Assembly (NCBI GenBank): GCA_013178185.1
Contig: JABLXC010000012.1
Location: 19,899 to 83,898, forward strand
Reading direction: 5' to 3'
DNA length: 64,000 bases
Origin: Anaerolineae bacterium
GTDB lineage: Bacteria; Chloroflexota; Anaerolineae; Anaerolineales; Anaerolineaceae
The position numbers were made by a program, and so were the translations under genes. A model generated the notes under the pieces. It was given only the letters and a program-made list of their open reading frames with translations. It made no database searches and was not told where the DNA came from. Shown piece after piece: positions 50,988-59,034 of this stretch. Each line of letters opens with the position of its first letter. Position 1 is the stretch's first letter.

Positions 50988-52094
50988 ATGAACTTTTCTT
51001 CGCGGGCTCTTCACCTGGCGCATGGCAGCCTGGAATTACCAGCTTTCCTGCCGGACGCTACTTACGGCATGGTGCGCGCTGTGGACGCCGCCGACCTGCT
51101 GGATTGCCAGGTTCCGGCGCTGGTGATGAACGCCTTTCACTTGATGCTAAAACCTGGCGCGACCGTCGTTCAGTCGCTGGGCGGCCTACACAAGATGAGC
51201 GCCTGGCCGCGCCCGATACTCACCGATTCGGGCGGGTTTCAAGCCTATTCGCTCATCCACCGCAATTCGAAGTCTGGCTCTCTGACCGATCGTGGCATCA
51301 TTTTCCAGCCCGAAGGCGCAAGCCGTAAATTTCAGCTGACGCCCGAAAAAAGCATTCAACTTCAGGTGAGCTACGGCGCCGATGTGGTCATCTGTCTAGA
51401 TGATTGTACACATGTAGACGCTCCCAGCGCCGAACAGGAAACCTCCGTCCGGCGCACGATCGCCTGGGCCAGGCGCGGGAAAGCCGAATTTGAACGTCTG
51501 ATGGAACAGAAAAAGCTGGAACCTGCTCTGCGGCCAAAATTGTTTGCCGTTATTCAGGGCGGGGGGGTACGGACCTTGCGGAAAGCCTGTGCTGAAAGCC
51601 TGCTCGAAATTGGGTTTGATGGCTTTGGCTATGGCGGCTGGCCGCTGGATAGCGAAGGTAACCTGCTGGAAGATATGTTGGCGTATACCCGGGAGTTGGT
51701 GCCGTCCCGATTTCCAATGCACGCCCTTGGAGTTGGACATCCCTACAATGTGGCGGCTTGCTATCGCCTGGGCTACCAGTTATTTGACAGCGCCATGCCG
51801 ACCCGCGACGCCCGCCATGGCCGTTTGTATGCTTTTGCCAGCGGAGGCGCAAGCTCGCGCATTTCTCTCTCCGACAAATGGCTGCGGTATGTTTACATCG
51901 AAGATGAGCGCCACATCCGGTCTGACCAACCAGTTTTTCCTGGCTGTGACTGTCTGGTGTGCCGCCATTACTCCATAGGGTATCTGCGCCATCTTTTTAA
52001 GATGAACGACAGCCTTTTTCCTCGTTTCGCGACGATTCACAACCTGCGCTTTATGACGCGCCTCGTCGCTTATCTTGCTCAGGATGATTGTTGA
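50988..52094 (+). CDS. Divergent tRNA-guanine transglycosylase (TGT family)
   Basis: 368 residues, similar in length to bacterial TGT. It has DSGGFQAYSL (substrate Asp, ~residue 81), the base-recognition region VVICLDDCTHVDAP, the nucleophile Asp in YQLFDSAMPTRDARHGRLY, and the zinc site CDCLVCRHYSIGYLRHLF. It departs from canonical enzymes in the segment GFGYGGWPLDSEGN, where bacterial TGTs have GGLxVGE, and in the loss of the usual VGTPEDL segment (here GVGHPYNVAACY). It would exchange a guanine for a 7-deazaguanine in tRNA, but base or target specificity may differ. It leads the rRNA methyltransferase operon and overlaps the next start by one base. Confidence 0.85.
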   Translation: MNFSSRALHLAHGSLELPAFLPDATYGMVRAVDAADLLDCQVPALVMNAFHLMLKPGATVVQSLGGLHKMSAWPRPILTDSGGFQAYSLIHRNSKSGSLTDRGIIFQPEGASRKFQLTPEKSIQLQVSYGADVVICLDDCTHVDAPSAEQETSVRRTIAWARRGKAEFERLMEQKKLEPALRPKLFAVIQGGGVRTLRKACAESLLEIGFDGFGYGGWPLDSEGNLLEDMLAYTRELVPSRFPMHALGVGHPYNVAACYRLGYQLFDSAMPTRDARHGRLYAFASGGASSRISLSDKWLRYVYIEDERHIRSDQPVFPGCDCLVCRHYSIGYLRHLFKMNDSLFPRFATIHNLRFMTRLVAYLAQDDC

Positions 52095-52909
52095 TGTCCT
52101 CCGTCACACTGGATCAGCTTGAAAAGGTTATCCAGGCGGTGCAAAAAGGGGAACGTTACCGCCATCTCCACCCTGGCCTAGTGCGCAGACTGGCAACTGC
52201 TGAGCTTGCCAAGGGGTGCAGCAGCAAAGAGGCGGTCAAGGCTGTGCGAGGCAAACTGCATCAGGTTGGCGGCGCGTATCTGGCGTCTCCTTTGCCGCTT
52301 GCCCGCTGGCTGTTGCAATTGCAGGAGCTTCCAAGCGAGCTGGACAATCCAGTTTTGAAAGCCTTCTGCCTGACTGCCCTGGAACAACACGCCTCCACCC
52401 GGGAGCGCCTGCCCATCCTTACCTCTTTTTTCGAAACTATCCTGCGCCCGTTGGGGCCACTCCATTCAATTCTGGATCTGGCCTGCGGCCTGACGCCGCT
52501 TTCTCAACCCTGGATGCCCCTGGCTTCTGGCGCAACCTACCATGCCTGCGACATTTATTCCGATCTGCTGGAGGTTGTGGCGGCTTTTAACCGTCACGTT
52601 GGACGCCCCGGCGAGGTCTTCTCGTGCGATTTGACCGCCGAACTGCCTGCCTGCCAGGCTCAGGTGGCGTTTCTATTGAAAACCATCCCCTGTCTGGAAC
52701 AAGTTGACAAAGAAATTGGCGCTCGATTACTGGAAAGCATTCCTGCTGACCATCTGCTGGTCTCTTTCCCTGCCCGCAGCCTGGGTGGGCGCGCGAAGGG
52801 AATGCTGCGAAACTACGAAGCTCACTTCTGGGAACTTGTTTCTGGAAAAGGCTGGCGCGTCCAGCGCTTTGTTTTTCCTGGCGAACTTGCTTTTCTCATC
52901 AGCCGGTGA
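52094..52909 (+). CDS. 16S rRNA (guanine1405-N7)-methyltransferase family (FmrO/Arm/Rmt-like), copy 1
   Basis: 271 residues from ATG 52094 (TGATG overlap with tgt; AGGA 9 bases upstream). The N-terminal helical domain has RYRHLHPGLVRRLATAELA, KGCSSKEAVKAVRGKLHQVGGAYL and EQHASTRERLP, which in this family bind 16S rRNA. The SAM site is LDLACGLTPL.QPWM (canonical Asn replaced by Thr), followed by CDIYSDLLEVV, AFLLKTIPCLEQVDKE, VSFPARSLGGRAKGM and ELAFLISR, all hallmarks of the ArmA/RmtB/FmrO group. Known members methylate N7 of G1405 in the decoding site and give high-level resistance to 4,6-disubstituted aminoglycosides. Its presence in a non-producer housekeeping operon suggests an intrinsic role. 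Activity is untested. Confidence 0.85.
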   Translation: MSSVTLDQLEKVIQAVQKGERYRHLHPGLVRRLATAELAKGCSSKEAVKAVRGKLHQVGGAYLASPLPLARWLLQLQELPSELDNPVLKAFCLTALEQHASTRERLPILTSFFETILRPLGPLHSILDLACGLTPLSQPWMPLASGATYHACDIYSDLLEVVAAFNRHVGRPGEVFSCDLTAELPACQAQVAFLLKTIPCLEQVDKEIGARLLESIPADHLLVSFPARSLGGRAKGMLRNYEAHFWELVSGKGWRVQRFVFPGELAFLISR

Positions 52910-52914
52910 AGCCG

Positions 52915-53736
52915 ATGTCAGACCCGATCTCTGTCTTTGTGGAAGAAATTCAAGCTTCTCGCAAGTACCGTTCGCTGCGCCTCCCTGAAGATTTATTGCG
53001 CGACCTGTTGGAACGCGAATTAGCCGCCGGCCGCTCCCAAAAAGAGGCGGAGAAACTGGCGCGCCAGAAACTTCATAACATTGTCGCTCCCTACCTGGGC
53101 GATCCCGATTATCCCCAGGCGAAACTGCTGTTGGAAGAGGCCTTTGCCTTTGGAGATCCGGCACTGCAAAAACAGGTATGCACCAGGCTGCTCCAGGCGC
53201 ACGCTTCTACCCGCGAGCGCCTGCCATTCTTGGAGGAATTTTACCTTGCTCTGTTTTCTGTGACCGGACGGCCTGGTTCGATCCTGGATCTGGCTTGTGG
53301 GCTGAATCCCCTGGCTTTTCCATGGATGGGACTTCCGCTATCTATCCGCTATTTCGCGTGCGATATTCACCAGCCGCGCGTAGATTTGCTCAATCACTAC
53401 TTTCAATTGCAGGGGTTGGCTGCTGTGGCCGAACAGCGGGATGTTTTGGCCGACCCGCCCCCTTATCACGTCGAGGTTGCTTTTTTCTTCAAAGAAGCCC
53501 ACCGCTTCGAACAGCGCCAGCGCGGCTGTAACCGCGCTTTCTGGCAGGCAGTGCGGGCGCGCTGGTTGCTTGTATCGTTGCCCTCGGTCAGCCTGGGCGG
53601 ACATCACAGCCTGCGCGATCGCCAGCGACGCCTGGTATACGGCGTTCTCCAAGGCTTGCCCTGGCCGGTGGTTGAGTTGGAAATTGGCGCTGAACTGGTC
53701 TTTTGTATTGAGAAGGGCGATGAAGCGCAAACGTAG
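52915..53736 (+). CDS. FmrO/Arm/Rmt-like 16S rRNA methyltransferase homologue, copy 2 (diverged)
   Basis: 273 residues from ATG 52915, with GGTGA spaced 5 bases upstream; a GTG at 52906 overlaps the stop of copy 1 (GTGA). It keeps the rRNA-domain pattern (KYRSLRLPEDLLRDLLEREL, QAHASTRERLP) and a fully canonical SAM motif, LDLACGLNPLAFPWM, then CDIHQPRVDLL. Downstream it differs: AFFFKEAHRFEQRQ instead of LLKT.PCLEQVD, and SLPSVSLGGHHSLRDRQ instead of SFP.RSLGGR.KGM. It may bind SAM and rRNA but with an altered catalytic or target region. Tandem duplication followed by strong divergence is likely. It overlaps the RsmF-like gene by 17 bases. Confidence 0.8.
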   Translation: MSDPISVFVEEIQASRKYRSLRLPEDLLRDLLERELAAGRSQKEAEKLARQKLHNIVAPYLGDPDYPQAKLLLEEAFAFGDPALQKQVCTRLLQAHASTRERLPFLEEFYLALFSVTGRPGSILDLACGLNPLAFPWMGLPLSIRYFACDIHQPRVDLLNHYFQLQGLAAVAEQRDVLADPPPYHVEVAFFFKEAHRFEQRQRGCNRAFWQAVRARWLLVSLPSVSLGGHHSLRDRQRRLVYGVLQGLPWPVVELEIGAELVFCIEKGDEAQT

Positions 53737-55207
53737 TGCTGTTTCCCCTGCCAGACTGCCGGCTCGCGAGGTCGCGCTGGAACAATTTCGCCTGCTCCTC
53801 GACCCTGCGGAATTTTCGCGCTTGCTGGCAGAGCTGGAGCGTCCGCTCTATCCCTCTCTGCGACTGAACCTCCTCAAGGTCGCGCCGGGGGCGATGGCCG
53901 ACCTTTCGAAAAAGTACGGCTGGCAGGTGGAGAACGTGCCATTTTGCGCCGCGGGCTGGTGGGTCAAAGAAGCGCGCCAACCCATCAGCCAGACCATCGA
54001 ACATCGCCTGGGTCAGTACTACATTCAGGACGCCGCTTCGATGCTGCCGGTTGAACTGTTTGATCTGTATGATTCCCCGTTCCCTCTTATCCTGGATATG
54101 GCGGCTTCTCCTGGCGGCAAGACCACTCATTTAGTCGACCGCACTGGCGATTGCGGCCTGGTTATTGCCAATGATTCCAGCAAGAGCCGTATCACTGCCC
54201 TGCGGCTCGTCCTGAAAACCTGGGGCGCAGTGGGTGCAGCCATCACCTGTTTCCCTGGTGAGCGCTTTGGGGACTGGTTCCCGGAGACGTTTGACCGTAT
54301 CTTGCTGGATGCGCCTTGCTCGATGCAGGGATTACGTTCAACCGAAAATCACCCGATGCGTCCGATCACTGGCCGCGAGCGCGACAGTCTGGCCGATCGC
54401 CAGTCTCGCCTGCTGGCGAGCGCCTTCCGCGCCCTCAAAACGGGCGGCCAGGTGGTTTACTCCACCTGCACCCTCACCCCAGAGGAAAACGAAGGGGTAT
54501 TGGAGAGCCTGCTGCAACACTACCCAAATTCTGTTCAGGTTGTGGACCTTTCTCATCGCTTGCCGCTCCCGTCGCCGGCGTTGCGCGCGGCGGGGGAACT
54601 AACCTTTTCCCCTCAAATTGGCGGGGCTGCGCGCTTGTGGCCGCATATCTATGGCACAGCCGGCTTCTTCGCCGCTTTGCTGGTCAAAACTGCGCCGGTC
54701 GAGTCGGTTTCATCTTCCCCGCCGTTTCGCGCGTGGAGGGCTTCTGGGTTGGTGGAGCTACCCAGATCCGAAAGAGATTCGCTAGCCAGATTATTGCTGG
54801 ATGGCTATGGTTTTGATTTGATCACCCTGTTGGAAAGTTTTGACTGGTTGCTCTACCGGCGCGCCGAGGTCGTTTACGCACTTCCCCACCGCCTGGTTGT
54901 TGATTTTTCTAGTTTGCCGTTTGTATCTGTGGGCCTGCAGGTTGGAGAATATTCTCCTTCAGGTTTTATCCTTTCCCATGAATGGGCTGCTCGTTTTGAG
55001 AAGAACTGTCCTGCCGGGCGATTTTCGATCCCAACGGAGCGAATTGAGGCCTGGCAGCGCGGCGAGGATTTGCACGACATCCAAACGCCGGCAACCCAGC
55101 CGGGAAAGATCGTTTTGGTGCAGGACGAAATGGGGAATTACCTCGGGCGTGGTCGTGCGCTTTCTGATCGGCTTAAGAATTTACTGCCAGCCCGGGTGGT
55201 CCTGTAG
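53720..55207 (+). CDS. rsmF: 16S rRNA (cytosine-C5)-methyltransferase, RsmF/RsmB (NOL1/NOP2/Sun) family
   Basis: 495 residues from ATG 53720 (AAGGGCG just upstream); the open frame continues upstream to 53441 only as overlap with copy 2. The catalytic core has YIQDAASMLPVELF, ILDMAASPGGKTTHL (SAM), VIANDSSKSRI, LLDAPCSMQG with the general Cys and VYSTCTLTPEENEG with the nucleophilic Cys. The C-terminal ~180 residues contain LARLLLDGYG..L and LPHRLVVDFSSLPFVSVGLQVG, resembling the extra C-terminal domain of RsmF/YebU. RsmF makes m5C1407, two nucleotides from G1405, so this operon may control the same rRNA helix. Target assignment is inferred from architecture and context. Confidence 0.82.
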   Translation: MKRKRSAVSPARLPAREVALEQFRLLLDPAEFSRLLAELERPLYPSLRLNLLKVAPGAMADLSKKYGWQVENVPFCAAGWWVKEARQPISQTIEHRLGQYYIQDAASMLPVELFDLYDSPFPLILDMAASPGGKTTHLVDRTGDCGLVIANDSSKSRITALRLVLKTWGAVGAAITCFPGERFGDWFPETFDRILLDAPCSMQGLRSTENHPMRPITGRERDSLADRQSRLLASAFRALKTGGQVVYSTCTLTPEENEGVLESLLQHYPNSVQVVDLSHRLPLPSPALRAAGELTFSPQIGGAARLWPHIYGTAGFFAALLVKTAPVESVSSSPPFRAWRASGLVELPRSERDSLARLLLDGYGFDLITLLESFDWLLYRRAEVVYALPHRLVVDFSSLPFVSVGLQVGEYSPSGFILSHEWAARFEKNCPAGRFSIPTERIEAWQRGEDLHDIQTPATQPGKIVLVQDEMGNYLGRGRALSDRLKNLLPARVVL

Positions 55208-55260
55208 CCGGGCAGTTCACCGGCTTTGAACGCGGTTGGTGTTGTGAGAGGGAGGATGCT

Positions 55261-56577
55261 ATGCGAAAAACTCGATGCCTTATGTTGCCTGCCCTGGTGT
55301 TGCTTAGTCTGTTGCTCATCGCCTGCGGTCTGACAGGCGGCGATCAGGAAGTGCTGGACGAAGGTGCGCCGTCCCCTGTAACTGCCGCGCCGAAGCTCGC
55401 AGGAACCACTGTCACGCTGCCTGTTGAATCCCCCTCCTTGCCGCCCACACAGAAAGTTATCCCGACAGACGCCCTCCAGCAGGCCAGGGGACAACTCGTC
55501 CCGGCGCTGGTCGAAGGACAACCCCTGGCTGGAATTATGGATCTATGGGTCTCTCCACAGGGAGATTTATGGGCGGCAACTTTGGATGGAATTTACATCC
55601 ATACGGCGGAAGGCTGGCGTCGCGAACTCAAAGGTGTCGCGATCGGCAAGATCGCCGGCAGCGGGAGTTCTGGGGTAGTTTGGGCTTTGCCCTATAGCAC
55701 AGAAGCGATTTTTGCTTATTCTGGCGAGAAGTGGAAAGAATACAGCCGCGCGCAGGGTTGGGAACCTTTCCATGAAGCGCCATACCTCAGTCCCGGCGTA
55801 GCAGAATCGGTGATCGAATCCCCAGAACGGGACATTTGGTTGGCGACCGGCCGGGACGACCTCCGCCGTTATGATCCTGATCGTGATCAATGGGAGAAGT
55901 TCACCGCCGAGCAAATCGGTTTTCCCGCTTATGATGAGCCGGATTATCAGGGATATTTCCTGACGGATGTTGCTATTTCGGGGTCGGGTAAGGTGTGGGT
56001 GGGAAGCTGCATTGGACAGGGGGAGCTGCTGGCCGGCCGGGGGGTCGTCCGCTTTTCGAATGGGCAATGGAGCAGCATTGATGCTGTGGAGACGGCTTGT
56101 GTGCTGGATATCGAAGTGCTTCCGGATGGCGACGCCTATGTGGGGGATTACAATCACCTCTTCTGGTACACGCCTGTAACCGGCAACTGGAGGAAGGATA
56201 TTCTTCCGGCTTTCGAGCGCTTCCAACTTGTAGAACGTGTGGATGTGGATGCCAGCGGCCAGCTCTGGGTACAGGTGCGCCGGATGGGCGGCGCCAGTTC
56301 GTTCGGCGGAATGGCCGTTTACTATAAACAGAAATATTACGGTTGGGTTCTGGTTTATGAGTCTGAAGGATGGGCTGACTATGACTTTGCCGCCGATCCC
56401 GGCGGGGATGTGTATTTCAGCTCGAACGGAGTGGTTTACCGCTGGCGGGATCGCCAGCTTGAGGAACTGGGCGCCTTGCAGGCGACATCCACTTTGCTGG
56501 CAGTGGATGGGAGCGGCGCGGTTTGGGCTGCCCCAACAGGAGGCTCCGATGACGGCCTCTGGCAGGTTGCCCCATAG
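55261..56577 (+). CDS. Lipoprotein with beta-propeller (two-component-regulator-type) repeats
   Basis: 438 residues. The signal peptide ends in the lipobox LLIAC at Cys22; a Pro/Thr-rich linker follows. From residue ~85 on there are WD-like propeller blades with the pattern xxDLWVSPQGDLWAATxDGI: IMDLWVSPQGDLWAAT, VIESPERDIWLATGRD, VAISGSGKVWVGS, RVDVDASGQLWVQV, LAVDGSGAVWAAP. Such blades occur in extracellular sensor domains. GGGAGG precedes the ATG. It lies between the rRNA-modification operon and a UbiB-type kinase gene, with a 53-base gap before it. Ligand and partner are unknown. Confidence 0.72.
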   Translation: MRKTRCLMLPALVLLSLLLIACGLTGGDQEVLDEGAPSPVTAAPKLAGTTVTLPVESPSLPPTQKVIPTDALQQARGQLVPALVEGQPLAGIMDLWVSPQGDLWAATLDGIYIHTAEGWRRELKGVAIGKIAGSGSSGVVWALPYSTEAIFAYSGEKWKEYSRAQGWEPFHEAPYLSPGVAESVIESPERDIWLATGRDDLRRYDPDRDQWEKFTAEQIGFPAYDEPDYQGYFLTDVAISGSGKVWVGSCIGQGELLAGRGVVRFSNGQWSSIDAVETACVLDIEVLPDGDAYVGDYNHLFWYTPVTGNWRKDILPAFERFQLVERVDVDASGQLWVQVRRMGGASSFGGMAVYYKQKYYGWVLVYESEGWADYDFAADPGGDVYFSSNGVVYRWRDRQLEELGALQATSTLLAVDGSGAVWAAPTGGSDDGLWQVAP

Positions 56578-56589
56578 GCAGGTGACAGG

Positions 56590-58251
56590 GTGTCAACTAT
56601 GCTGCGCTCTCGTTATCGCAGGATTTTGTGGTTTTTTGCCGGGGTCATTCTCTGGATAATTTTCTGGGATATCGTCTTGCCCCGCCTGCGTCTGGCGCGC
56701 CTGGCGCGGCGTACCCGCTCTGCCCGCTATCAAAAGATTGCGGCGCGTTTTCGCGCCCTGGCGGTCCAGATGGGTGGCGTTATGATCAAAGTAGGTCAGT
56801 TCCTCTCTGCCCGGCTGGATGTCCTCCCTCGTGAAATTACCACCGAACTGGCCGGTTTACAAGACGAAGTGCTCCCCGAAGCGCTGGAGGACATTCGCAG
56901 GGTGATCGAAAACGAATTTGGCGTGCCGCTTGAAGAGAAATATTGCTGGTTTGAAGAAACCCCGGTCGCGGCGGCATCCATTGGGCAAGTGCACCGCGCC
57001 CGTATCTGTTCTTCCACCGGGGAAGCCGAAACCCCGCCGGTGGTCGTCAAGGTGCAGCGCCCCAACATCGAGCACATCGTAGCCACCGATCTCTCCGCTT
57101 TGCGGGTGGTTGCCAGTTGGGTGCAGAAATACCCTCCCATTCGCAGGCGTATGGACGTCAAAGTCCTGCTGGAGGAGTTCAGCGAGACTCTTTATGAAGA
57201 AATTGATTACCTCAACGAGGGAAAAAACGCCGAAGTGTTCGCTGCGAATTTTTCCGGCCGTCCCGATGTCCGTGTCCCGCAGGTGTATTGGAGTCATACC
57301 ACCCGCCGCGTCCTCACGCTGGAAGATGTCCAGGCCATCAAGATTACCGATTACGCTGCCATCGAAGCCGCCGGAATCTCCAGGGCTGAAGCGGCAAATC
57401 GCTTGCTGGATACTTACCTCAAGCAGATCTTTGAAGACCGCTTCTTCCATGCGGACCCTCATCCGGGCAACCTCTTTTTGCTTCCGGAGAGCGACAGCAA
57501 TGGGGAACTCTCTTCCTGGCGACTGGTATTTGTTGATTTCGGGATGACCGGTAAAATTAGCCCTGCGGTCCTGGCGGGGATGCGCGAGCTATTGATCGCC
57601 GTTGGCACGCAGGACGGGGCGCGCGTGGTAAAAGCTTACCAGATGTTAGGAGTCCTGCTGCCTGGCGTTGACCTCGATCTGCTGACGCAAGCCAACCAGC
57701 AGGCTTTCCGACGCTTTTGGGGAAAAACCACCACCGAACTGGTTGAGATGGGCCATGCGGAGATTGCCAGCTTCGCGAAAGAGTTTGGCGATTTGCTCTA
57801 CGAGATGCCCTTCCAGGTGCCCCAGAATTTTATCTTGCTGGGGCGCTGTTTGGGCATCCTTTCTGGCATTTGTACTGGCCTCAACCCGGAGTTTAACGTC
57901 TGGCAGAGCGTTATGCCGTATGCCACCCGGTTGATCAACGAAGAAACGGGCGGGGTCTGGCGGTATGGACTGGCTGAGGCTGTTGCCGGGGTCCGGTTGC
58001 TGGCTGGCTTACCTCGCCGGATGGATGACCTCCTCACACGGCTGGAAGAAGGCCGCCTGGAATTGCGTTCCAGCGATCTGCGCGAGGGTTTTTCCCGGCT
58101 TGAGCGCGCCATACGGCGGCTGGCCGCCGTGATACTTTTTGCCGCCCTCCTGGTGGGGGCGATTCAACTTTACCTTGCCGATCAAGAGATGCCGGGCGCG
58201 CTGCTGGGTTTTGGCGCGGTTATTGCCTTTTTGATTCTGCTTTTCCGCTGA
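56590..58251 (+). CDS. ABC1/UbiB/AarF family atypical kinase
   Basis: 553 residues from a GTG with AGGTGA upstream; an ATG at 56599 is also possible. An N-terminal hydrophobic helix (ILWFFAGVILWIIFWDIVL) precedes the kinase-like core. Family motifs are clear: GGVMIKVGQFLSARLDVLP (KxGQ), VAAASIGQVHRA (Ala-rich loop), VVVKVQRPNIE (Lys), YEEIDYLNEGKNAE, RFFHADPHPGNLF and LVFVDFGMTGK (DFG). Two hydrophobic helices end the protein (VILFAALLVGAIQLYL, LLGFGAVIAFLILLF). Members act as ATPases or kinases that support quinone or lipid biosynthesis. No ubiquinone or menaquinone gene is adjacent. Confidence 0.9.
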   Translation: MSTMLRSRYRRILWFFAGVILWIIFWDIVLPRLRLARLARRTRSARYQKIAARFRALAVQMGGVMIKVGQFLSARLDVLPREITTELAGLQDEVLPEALEDIRRVIENEFGVPLEEKYCWFEETPVAAASIGQVHRARICSSTGEAETPPVVVKVQRPNIEHIVATDLSALRVVASWVQKYPPIRRRMDVKVLLEEFSETLYEEIDYLNEGKNAEVFAANFSGRPDVRVPQVYWSHTTRRVLTLEDVQAIKITDYAAIEAAGISRAEAANRLLDTYLKQIFEDRFFHADPHPGNLFLLPESDSNGELSSWRLVFVDFGMTGKISPAVLAGMRELLIAVGTQDGARVVKAYQMLGVLLPGVDLDLLTQANQQAFRRFWGKTTTELVEMGHAEIASFAKEFGDLLYEMPFQVPQNFILLGRCLGILSGICTGLNPEFNVWQSVMPYATRLINEETGGVWRYGLAEAVAGVRLLAGLPRRMDDLLTRLEEGRLELRSSDLREGFSRLERAIRRLAAVILFAALLVGAIQLYLADQEMPGALLGFGAVIAFLILLFR

Positions 58252-58485
58252 TCTTCCTTTTTAAAATTCACCCTCCCGTTCCTGTCGACCGGAAGCCAGG
58301 AAACGGGAGGAATGAATACACACACTGGAGAATAAAACCTTGAGAGCCAGGTTGCCATTCCTGGCTCCCGAACAAGGAGGAGAAAGAAGATCCGCACGCC
58401 GTTGATTTATCCTATCAAAATACGCCTTGTTATGCTTGACGTTAACCCAACGCTTCCCCTTCGCTTGCCCGATAATTCACTTTTC

Positions 58486-58497
58486 TTGTATATACAA
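58486..58497. promoter_or_regulatory. Palindromic candidate operator
   Basis: TTGTATATACAA is a perfect 12-base palindrome in an AT-rich patch about 125 bases before the candidate -10 box of the ACP cassette. It has the size and symmetry of a site for a dimeric regulator such as a GntR-type protein; no such gene is nearby. Confidence 0.3.
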
Positions 58498-58620
58498 TAT
58501 GCTAGCATCTGGCTTTACTAGTTGCTGAACCTATTCAACATGAATCGCTGTCCTCCTTTTTCCGTTCCAGTGTTGCGGCGGCTTGCGTTCTTCCTTCTCA
58601 CAAAGACTTCAGAGTCAGGG

Positions 58621-58626
58621 TACAAT
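58621..58626 (+). promoter_or_regulatory. -10 box for the ACP cassette
   Basis: TACAAT at 58621-58626 preceded by GGG; the ACP start is about 100 bases downstream. The -35 is not convincing. The longer open frame starting at 58522 would begin upstream of this box, which is one reason to reject it. Confidence 0.35.
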
Positions 58627-58728
58627 AGAAGAGGACATCCTGATTATCGGACGCGGGGAATTGCCTGGTGGTCAGAGACCGGTGCATTTTTCTGGCTCGC
58701 GCCCTATCTTTGGAGGAAATCAATCGAT

Positions 58729-59034
58729 ATGGAACTAAACGATGTTCTAAACAAGGTTATGGAAGCGGTTGAAGAGTTGAACTTGCAATTGGAAGAACAG
58801 CAGCAGATTGCCGTTGCTCCTGATACGGTTTTGTTTGGCAAAGGGGGAAAGATTGATTCGCTTGGCCTGGTGAACCTGATCGTGATCTTAGAAGGCATCC
58901 TGCAGGACGCTTATAACCTTGATATATCGCTGGCGGATGAGCGCGCCATCTCTCAGAAGAACAGCCCTTTCCGCACTGTGCAATCGCTGGCTGAATACAT
59001 TCTCGCGCTGGCGAAGGAACAGGAGAATGTCTGA
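58729..59034 (+). CDS. Acyl carrier protein (dedicated)
   Basis: 101 residues from ATG 58729, with TTGGAGGA about 12 bases upstream; the frame is open further back to 58522, but that part is not ACP-like. The phosphopantetheine Ser is in GGKIDSLGLVNLIVILE (~residue 42). It is longer than a fatty-acid ACP (~78) and has an atypical N-terminus (ELNDVLNKVMEAVEELN), like carriers found in glycan-acylation or secondary-metabolite cassettes. It is followed by an SDR, an AMP-forming ligase and a GNAT-like protein, so it probably carries an acyl group that is reduced and then transferred. Overlap with the next gene is 8 bases. Confidence 0.82.
   Translation: MELNDVLNKVMEAVEELNLQLEEQQQIAVAPDTVLFGKGGKIDSLGLVNLIVILEGILQDAYNLDISLADERAISQKNSPFRTVQSLAEYILALAKEQENV

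Larger units (their letters stand above)
58252..58728. other. 477-base non-coding region with hairpins and palindrome
   Basis: No credible gene is seen between the UbiB-like gene and the acyl-carrier-protein gene. It holds an imperfect hairpin at 58272-58310 (CCTCCCGTT-CCTG paired with CAGG-A-AACGGGAGG), a perfect 8-base hairpin at 58344-58367 (GAGCCAGG / CCTGGCTC, 8-base loop), the 12-base perfect palindrome TTGTATATACAA at 58486-58497, and a TACAAT box at 58621-58626. Neither hairpin has a T tract, so they are not typical terminators; a processed 3' end or small RNA is possible. Confidence 0.55.

Noticed and set aside
53441..53719. N-terminal extension of the RsmF-like gene
   Set aside because: It lies fully within methyltransferase copy 2, and the translated part has no RsmF-like features; ATG 53720 has a ribosome binding site.
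58272..58367. Riboswitch (for example c-di-GMP type) in the hairpin region
   Set aside because: Hairpin order, loops and conserved bases do not match the riboswitch classes I know, and the distance to the next gene is over 350 bases.
58522..58728. N-terminal extension of the acyl carrier protein gene
   Set aside because: The added 69 residues are unlike any ACP, begin before the candidate -10 box, and a good ribosome binding site exists only for ATG 58729.
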